From assembly GCF_963675165.1 (NCBI RefSeq), contig NC_087392.1, positions 5,339,442-5,403,441 of the forward strand: DNA of 64,000 bases, read 5' to 3'. Below the pieces are notes generated by a model, which did no database searches, was not told the origin of the DNA, and saw only the letters and a program-made list of their open reading frames with translations. This document shows positions 48,424-64,000 of the stretch, one piece after another; within the stretch, counting starts at the first letter, position 1, and each line of letters starts with the position of its first letter. Made by a program: the position numbers and the translations under genes. Source of the stretch: Halichondria panicea (lineage: Eukaryota > Porifera > Demospongiae > Suberitida > Halichondriidae).

Positions 48424-51400
48424 CATGTCGGCCCTGATTGACCCTGAGTGACCTCTCCACCACGCCCCTGTACAACGTTCATTGAGTCTCCGTCAGCTGA
48501 CAATGCTCCGTACTGGATACCTTGGCCGAGAGCTGACTCAGCACTTGTGACTTGAGCCTCCGCAGTGTGAAGGGTGTCATGATCTGCTTGGCCTGTCTCA
48601 CTTGCTCCTGGTAGTAGGCACCCGACTCGTCCACTCTCTGTGGGATGTGTGTGTGTGTGTGTGTGTGTGGGGGGGGGGGGCAGTGTGTGTGTGTGTGTGT
48701 GGGGGGGGGGCAGTGTGTGTGTGTGTGTGTGTGTGGGGGGGGGCAGTGTTGTAAGAACTGTGAACTGTACAGGGGAAAGCAGCAAATTTTGGCTTAAAAA
48801 TTTTTGTGAGCTGAAAAACACACCGGACAACCCAAATTCAAGTTCTGGTCATTCCAAATGACTCAATGGCAACCTCCTATCCAATCACTCACCCTAGCTC
48901 TAGAGAAGGTGTTTCTGATTTGAGCAGAGAACTGTTTGAAAGGAATAACGAAACTGAGTAGAGACATGAGCTCCAGCAGGTTGTTCTGTAGTGGAGTCCC
49001 CGTGAGCAGGAGTCTCCTCTTAGCCTGTAGCAATACCACAGGATTGTGTGAGTCACTGGGACAAGGTTTGAGCATGACAGGGCCAGTACAGAGACTTGCT
49101 GTACAACTAACACAAGCACTACAGGCACAAAGACATCATAATCATTACACTCTTCAGTACTGCAAGTCTCTACATGTGATCACCCACTGCATATATTTAC
49201 TAACTCTCCACAACATCAAACACACTTTAAGTACGTGCACACGCTCAATACTACCAGCCTTGCACAGAAGCACACTTATGTGTTTGTGAGCATACCTGTA
49301 TTTTCATGAGGTGTGTGTATCGCAGTGAGTTCATGTTCTTGAGCATGTGTCCCTCGTCCAGTACGAGACAGTCTAGAGAGAGCTTCCTAAAGAACTTCCT
49401 GTCCTCAGCCTGACCTATACACACATTGTACCTGCATGGGGACACAGGGATAGACCATAACTGAGGCATTGAGTGAACAGATTCAACTGTGTGCATGAGA
49501 TCTATAGCAGTTGTGTAGAAATGCTCACAGCAGATGCACACATTGTACCTACAGCTATGTAGGTCAGGTTAACACAAATGTCAACAGTCTTATAGTTAGA
49601 ACCACAGGATTAACCAGAGTAAAATATTAAATTAGTGACAGTACATACGTTGTGAGGATGACATCAAAGTTATCACGATTGGAAAGGATCTCATATCTCA
49701 TCTGAGACCTGTCCTGTTGGGAACCTGCAGTGAATCGTACACAAGTCAGTCCCTTCACATAGAGCAAACACCATACACTGTGTAGATGACATGCTCTAGT
49801 GAGAGCAGTACTGTACACACAAGCACTCACCCCAGTACGCTATGACTGTCATGGCTGGACACCACACCTCAAACTCACGAACCCGATTGTCTACAAGGGA
49901 AAGAAATATCTGGTGAAAATTGCAATACATATACAGTACAGAGTCTGGTAATACAATCATGTTACTCTGAGACCACTTGGTAAAGGTCAGCAGTGTTTAG
50001 TTAATACTGCACTTTACTACTATGGTTCGGGGATTCTTTCAACTGCCGAATTCTGTGGCCAAAAAATGATAAATAATAGTACTTGACGTAAATTTGAAAG
50101 ATGTCTTTCAGAAAATAGATCAACGGTACTAAGATGCTCAACTACCTCTCTCCCCTCTCCCCCCTCCCCGTTTAATTAATGGATCAGGGACTCCTCCTTC
50201 AGTTGCCATTACTTGAATTCCGTGGATCCAATTTAACGATTTTATGAAAGCTTACCCAAAAATGTGAGAGATAAAAGCGTTAGATTAGATGATAGGGCCG
50301 AAAATAAATTTTAATTTTAATAATCCCCTACAACAGAGCTTATCTGAAGAGCTTTCCCTAGTGAGTACCTAGAGTGGAGGAGGGGACCACGACAAGGAAG
50401 TGACCACTGGAGCCCAGCTGATAGAGGTGGGACAGGAACGATATCGCCTCCACTGTCTTACCAAGACCCTGCATTGGAGGGAGGAGACTGTTGAACACAC
50501 TGGATTAGTGTGGAGCATTGCTTTAATAATATTGTTAGCAAATCTGGTGGCAAAATTGACAAACCACAATAGACTGGGTGTTGCCCTCAGGCATACTGAA
50601 AACACGCAGGAAACTTTGATGACTATTTTAATGCCTTTATAAAAGTAGAGAAGTATTATTTTCCCTCACAAAGTGGAAGTGGTAACAGTCTACAAAGGGG
50701 AAGGGGGCACTCCCACTACCACCCTCATTAAAAGTAAGTAAGCTGTGCTTAATTTTTATGCAAAACAAGAAAACACGGATTGATTTATATTATGGGCGAA
50801 ATAATAGAAGGGGGTCAACACAAGCTCTCTTCCTAGAACTAACTACAGCCACACAGTAATTACTCCAATACACACACAACTGTGGCTGGTCTAGACAACA
50901 CATCTGATTCCCCTAACCCTCATGCATTGGAGAGTACACACTAGGAGACTGGCTCACCATTTCATCAGCCAGTATTGCATTGAGGTCTTGAGAGTGTAGC
51001 AGGACCAACCAGTTGAGACCAAGCAATTGATACTCCTTCAACTGAACACTGCACATGCAGGGACAACAAGTACTGCCACCTCACTCTATACACTATACAC
51101 CTGACCCCCTCAACACTGCCACCTCACTCTATACACTATACACCTGACCCCTCAACACTGCCACCTCACTCTATACACTATACACCTGACCCCCTCAACA
51201 CTGCCACCTCACTCTATACACTATACACCTGACCCCCTCAACACTGCCACCTCACTCTATACACTATACACCTGACCCCCTCAACACTGCCACCTCACTC
51301 TATACACTATACACCTGACCCCCTCAACACTGCCACCTCACTCTATACACTATACACCTGACCCCCTCAACACCGCCACCTCACTCTATACACTATACAC

Positions 51401-52838
51401 CTGACCCTCTCAACACTGCCACTTCACTCTATACACTATACACCTGACCCCCTGAACACTGCCACCTCACTCTATACACTATACACCTGACCCCCTCAAC
51501 ACTGCCACCTCACTCTATACACTATACACCTGACCCCCTCAACACTGCCACCTCACTCTATACACTATACACCTGACCCCCTCAACACTGCCACCTCACT
51601 CTATACACTATACACCTGACCCCCTCAACACTGCCACCTCACTCTATACACTATACACCTGACCCCCTCAACACTGCCACCTCACTCTATACACTATATA
51701 CCTGACCCCCTCAACACTGAGTGTCCATTACACTATTTCATACAACGTGCAATAGACTTGTTAGTGCTTGACTGCTCACCTTGGGTTCATAACAGCAGGT
51801 TGTGCCGAGTACACCACATCATCTCCAGTAGTACTCACACACTATAAAAGCAATGACAATAGAGTGGATATTTCACAACCAGTAGCTACAATACAGAAGC
51901 TTTCCCTCGGCTGCTAAAGATACGTACCTCTGAGTTTTGCAGGTGAGAGAACTTGTCTTGGATGGAGGTGGAGATGGTCCTGCATTGAGCCAGTAGTCTA
52001 ACAAGAACCTTCCTCTCTGCCAGTAGTGTCAGACAGCCCTCCAGCAACTAGGGGGTGGGGGACAGTCAAAGCAGGCTCTAGATTATAGATGGAGGGAGAC
52101 CTACCTGTTCACTAAGACCCTTCTTTGCAACAAGAGCCTCCACCTACAGTACAAATACACACACATTACTAATGCATATACGTACACTAAACACAAAGGA
52201 CACAATAAAGTAGTTTATCAAAGACCTCGATTATTAAATAATAGTAGCCATGAAGATGATCTCTTACCAAATGCTTCCAGGTTTCAAAGGGTCGGTGTTT
52301 GTCAATCAGTTTAGCCTTGGTAACAGAGCAGCGTGGAATATCACACAGCTCATCCAGGGAGGAATCATTCATAAACTTGAGGATTGACTTCTTCTGTTTG
52401 ACGGAATAACCATCTTCCTCTGATTCTGACCCACTGTACTCATCACGATAACTATCAGTCAACTCCACCACATCAGCAGTAGTCTCACAAGGCTGTACAC
52501 TTTGTTTGGTTTCCATTGACGACAACTTTGTTTTTGATGAACTACGATCATCATCACTATCGCTACTTTCTATTAATATTCTTTTCTTGACCTTCTTACA
52601 GTTTCTAGCGGCTTCACTGTGCATTTTAATTTCTTTTGAATCGTTTGTAATCTTGCTTTTCTGAAATGCAAACTTCTGGAGCTTTCTTCTTGAGCTGCTA
52701 AGCCATTCTGATGATTCTTTGAGCTCCATTGCACGAGGTCTATCATTGCTGGAGGGTACATCTGAGTCACTGTCACTCTGTATGTACACTGAGCGTCTAG
52801 GGCAGCACCAAATCTTCTAGGAGAGGTGTGTTCCTCAA
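48424..52838 (-). pseudogene. SMARCAD1-like helicase copy F (exons 2-12), broken
   Basis: Minus-strand exons are 52268-52838 (2), 52105-52143 (3), 51928-52047 (4), 51780-51841 (5), 50958-51048 (6), 50369-50468 (7), 49831-49890 (8), 49649-49724 (9), 49296-49431 (10), 48893-49024 (11) and 48424-48637 (12). Exon 2 has lost 220 bp, which shifts frame. Exon 12 has TGG changed to TGA at 48479-48481. Exon 8 has the conserved DNW changed to DNR. A transposon sits in place of exon 1, and exons 13-18 are absent. The GLGKT, DEGH and LLLTGTP motifs are otherwise intact. Confidence 0.88.
51077..51719. repeat. 43-bp minisatellite, about 15 units, in helicase intron 5 (copy F)
   Basis: Same unit and position as 38548-39280, with fewer units and more uniform sequence (nearly all TATACAC variants). 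Single-base variants include one unit with CAACACCGCC and one with ACCCTCTC. Confidence 0.95.
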
Positions 52839-52926
52839 CTGCAGGGACTGTCAGAGAGGGGAGGAGGGAGGAGGGGGTTTCTGGGATTACCTCTTTTGAG
52901 GTTTCCACAGGAGGACTCACATTATT

Positions 52927-53468
52927 ATGCCTCGGTGCGCATGCGCAAGCGAGGTATACGGTAGTGTGTTTGTGTGTCTGTGTGTCTGTCTGTGTGTCTG
53001 TCTGTGTAGACTGCTACAGCTGCTCAAGGATGAATCAAGTGCAAGTAAGAGTTTCTATAGGCTTCTAGTCATGTTTAAATTACTTGGATTTTAATTCGTG
53101 GATTTGCAAAATAATGCTTCTTTCTCGAGTTATGCCTAGTTTTGCTTACTTGGAATGCCATTGCAGTCTTTTCAGAAGAGCACGTAGCCAAACTTGTTTA
53201 CCGAGTGTTACTACTCTACTTAGTAGTTAGCTCTGCACTAGAACGCTAGCTATTGGTAGCTGCAAGAGTGAGAAAGAGAGCTGCAAGGCTCTACTGATGG
53301 CAGCCATTAATTTTACACTTAAACTTTTGGCATCAATCGTTTTTAACAACAATCATGGTCGATCATTACCCACTCTTTGAGTTTGCATGCAGCAAAATAA
53401 TTATTGCAAAAATGTTCAAGCTATTAGTAGCTTTTATGTTATGTAGCTTTGGCATCTCCACCGAGGCA
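52927..53468. mobile_element. TIR element replacing helicase exon 1 (copy F)
   Basis: ATGCCTCGGTG at 52927-52937 is inverted as CACCGAGGCAT at 53458-53468. Copies C and D continue directly from the intron 1 donor into exon 1 at this point, while F has about 565 bp of extra sequence. The GCGCATGCGC and (GT)n left part resembles the element at 5937. No coding capacity. The exact edges and target duplication are unclear. Confidence 0.65.
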
Positions 53469-53489
53469 TCAGCACCTGCGGTGCTTTCA

Positions 53490-54494
53490 TCTTCTCATTG
53501 TCCATTGACTTGATTATAAAGGTTGGGCAAAGGTCTTTGCTCATGATGTGTAAAAGCCTGCCCACTAGATCAGATAAAAGATAAAAGCTGACCAGAAAGT
53601 AAACACAAAGGTGAAATAAGTTGTTCATTTGACCACATCAATACCTTGGCCTATGATACTTTTTACTTCTAGGTGCATGCGCACTTCTGATTGAGTTTCC
53701 TACCTTTCAAGCCTCCTGGTGGATTTTTTAAGATGTCCTCTGTGCATTTCAAGTACCAGTGGTGTATGGAGATGCACTCTCGAGTATAACTATGCATGCA
53801 TGGGGATGCAATCATGCATTTCAATAATCGTCATGATCTGTTATGATTGTGTGGTTTCAAATATATTGTACAATAAAAACTGATTTGATTTGCTTGGAAT
53901 AATAGTTACAAAATCACATATTCTCACTGACAATAAAACACAACACTGATCTGATAATAGATGAGAAGTATACTCAATAGTGTTAAGTTGGGAGGTTCAT
54001 AGTTTGAGATCTTGCTAGAGCCTTCTGTAGGAGACCAGTCACGTCCAATTTATCATCTAGAGAAGGAAACAGTAAAGAACAGTAAATGTAATAGGAGTAC
54101 AGTCAATCAAATACTGTGTACGTTAACTAGGTATCAGTAACAGACATACATGTACATGGAGAAGAATTAGTTCATGTACAGGCAATCTGCTATGATAAAC
54201 TTTTGACATAACGAAAATAACACCTCAGCTAGCTACAATACAGAGTGTCATACAGGGGAAAGGGGGATATCCCTCCTTAGCCCAACCCTCCCCCCCCCCC
54301 TAAAATGTGTTACTAGTTGTATGACTGCATGAGTGTCCATAGCTGGCAATTTTACATACTATCAGGGTATTGAAACAGTTGACCTTTTTTCTTCAAAATT
54401 TTCTGTCCACTTTTCTTATTTCCCCCCTCTACTTCAAAATCCTGTATGACACCCTGCCATACAATACTGTTATAGTGTACACTGTGTGCAGCCA
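53490..54494. other. Spacer between helicase copies F and G
   Basis: Matches the C-D spacer (28627-28840 and 29438-30230) but lacks its middle 600 bp. It contains the helicase 5' flank on the left and the helicase 3' flank of copy G on the right, including a C-rich run at about 54285-54300. No gene. Confidence 0.65.
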
Positions 54495-63985
<9,491 letters not shown>

Positions 63986-64000
63986 CTGCACATGCAGGGA

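Overview
The window is animal nuclear DNA: compact multi-exon genes with GT-AG introns, mitochondrial-type protein genes, many small terminal-inverted-repeat (TIR) elements and (AC)n tracts. Death-NACHT-LRR receptors, kinase-kelch proteins and a dense gene layout suggest a demosponge, most likely Amphimedon queenslandica or a close relative. That assignment is inference from gene content; no database search was run. All exon models were built by hand from splice sites, reading-frame phase and comparison between copies inside the window.

Region 1 (1-5.65 kb) is ordinary single-copy housekeeping sequence. It holds the 5' end of a class C GPCR-like receptor (minus), mitochondrial ribosomal protein bL9m (minus), and, from a shared 390-bp upstream region, a complete 16-exon JADE-family PHD-finger gene (plus) encoding 548 residues.

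Region 2 (5.65-64 kb) is a rearranged multicopy array. Its backbone is a SMARCAD1-like SNF2 helicase gene whose consensus in this window is 18 coding exons and 897 residues. Seven partial or complete copies are recognised: A (7.4-9.9 kb), B (17.2-20.25 kb), C (27.9-28.6 kb), D (30.2-40.7 kb), F (48.4-52.8 kb) and G (54.5 kb to beyond the right edge) on the minus strand, and E (41.0-46.0 kb) on the plus strand. D has all 18 exons but carries a frameshift and three premature stops. G is undamaged over the 13 exons (6-18) inside the window. The others are fragments.

Two unrelated receptor-like gene types sit antisense inside this helicase gene. Intron 12 contains an intronless kinase-coiled coil-kelch gene, intact in D (740 aa) and G (720 aa), frameshifted in E, and reduced to kelch pieces in B and F. 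In copies A, B and C a Death-NACHT-LRR (NLR) gene lies next to exon 10, where intron 10 belongs. All NLR copies seen are broken by transposon insertions, frameshifts or deletions. Helicase, kinase-kelch and NLR sequences have therefore been duplicated, inverted and recombined together.

Transposable elements with readable target-site duplications date some events. Examples are a 256-bp MITE in the NLR1 leader, a 769-bp element splitting the NLR3 NACHT domain, two related elements with 9-bp duplications typical of Mutator-like transposons, and a 2.1-kb TA-flanked element with exon-like contents just upstream of the intact kinase-kelch gene of copy G.
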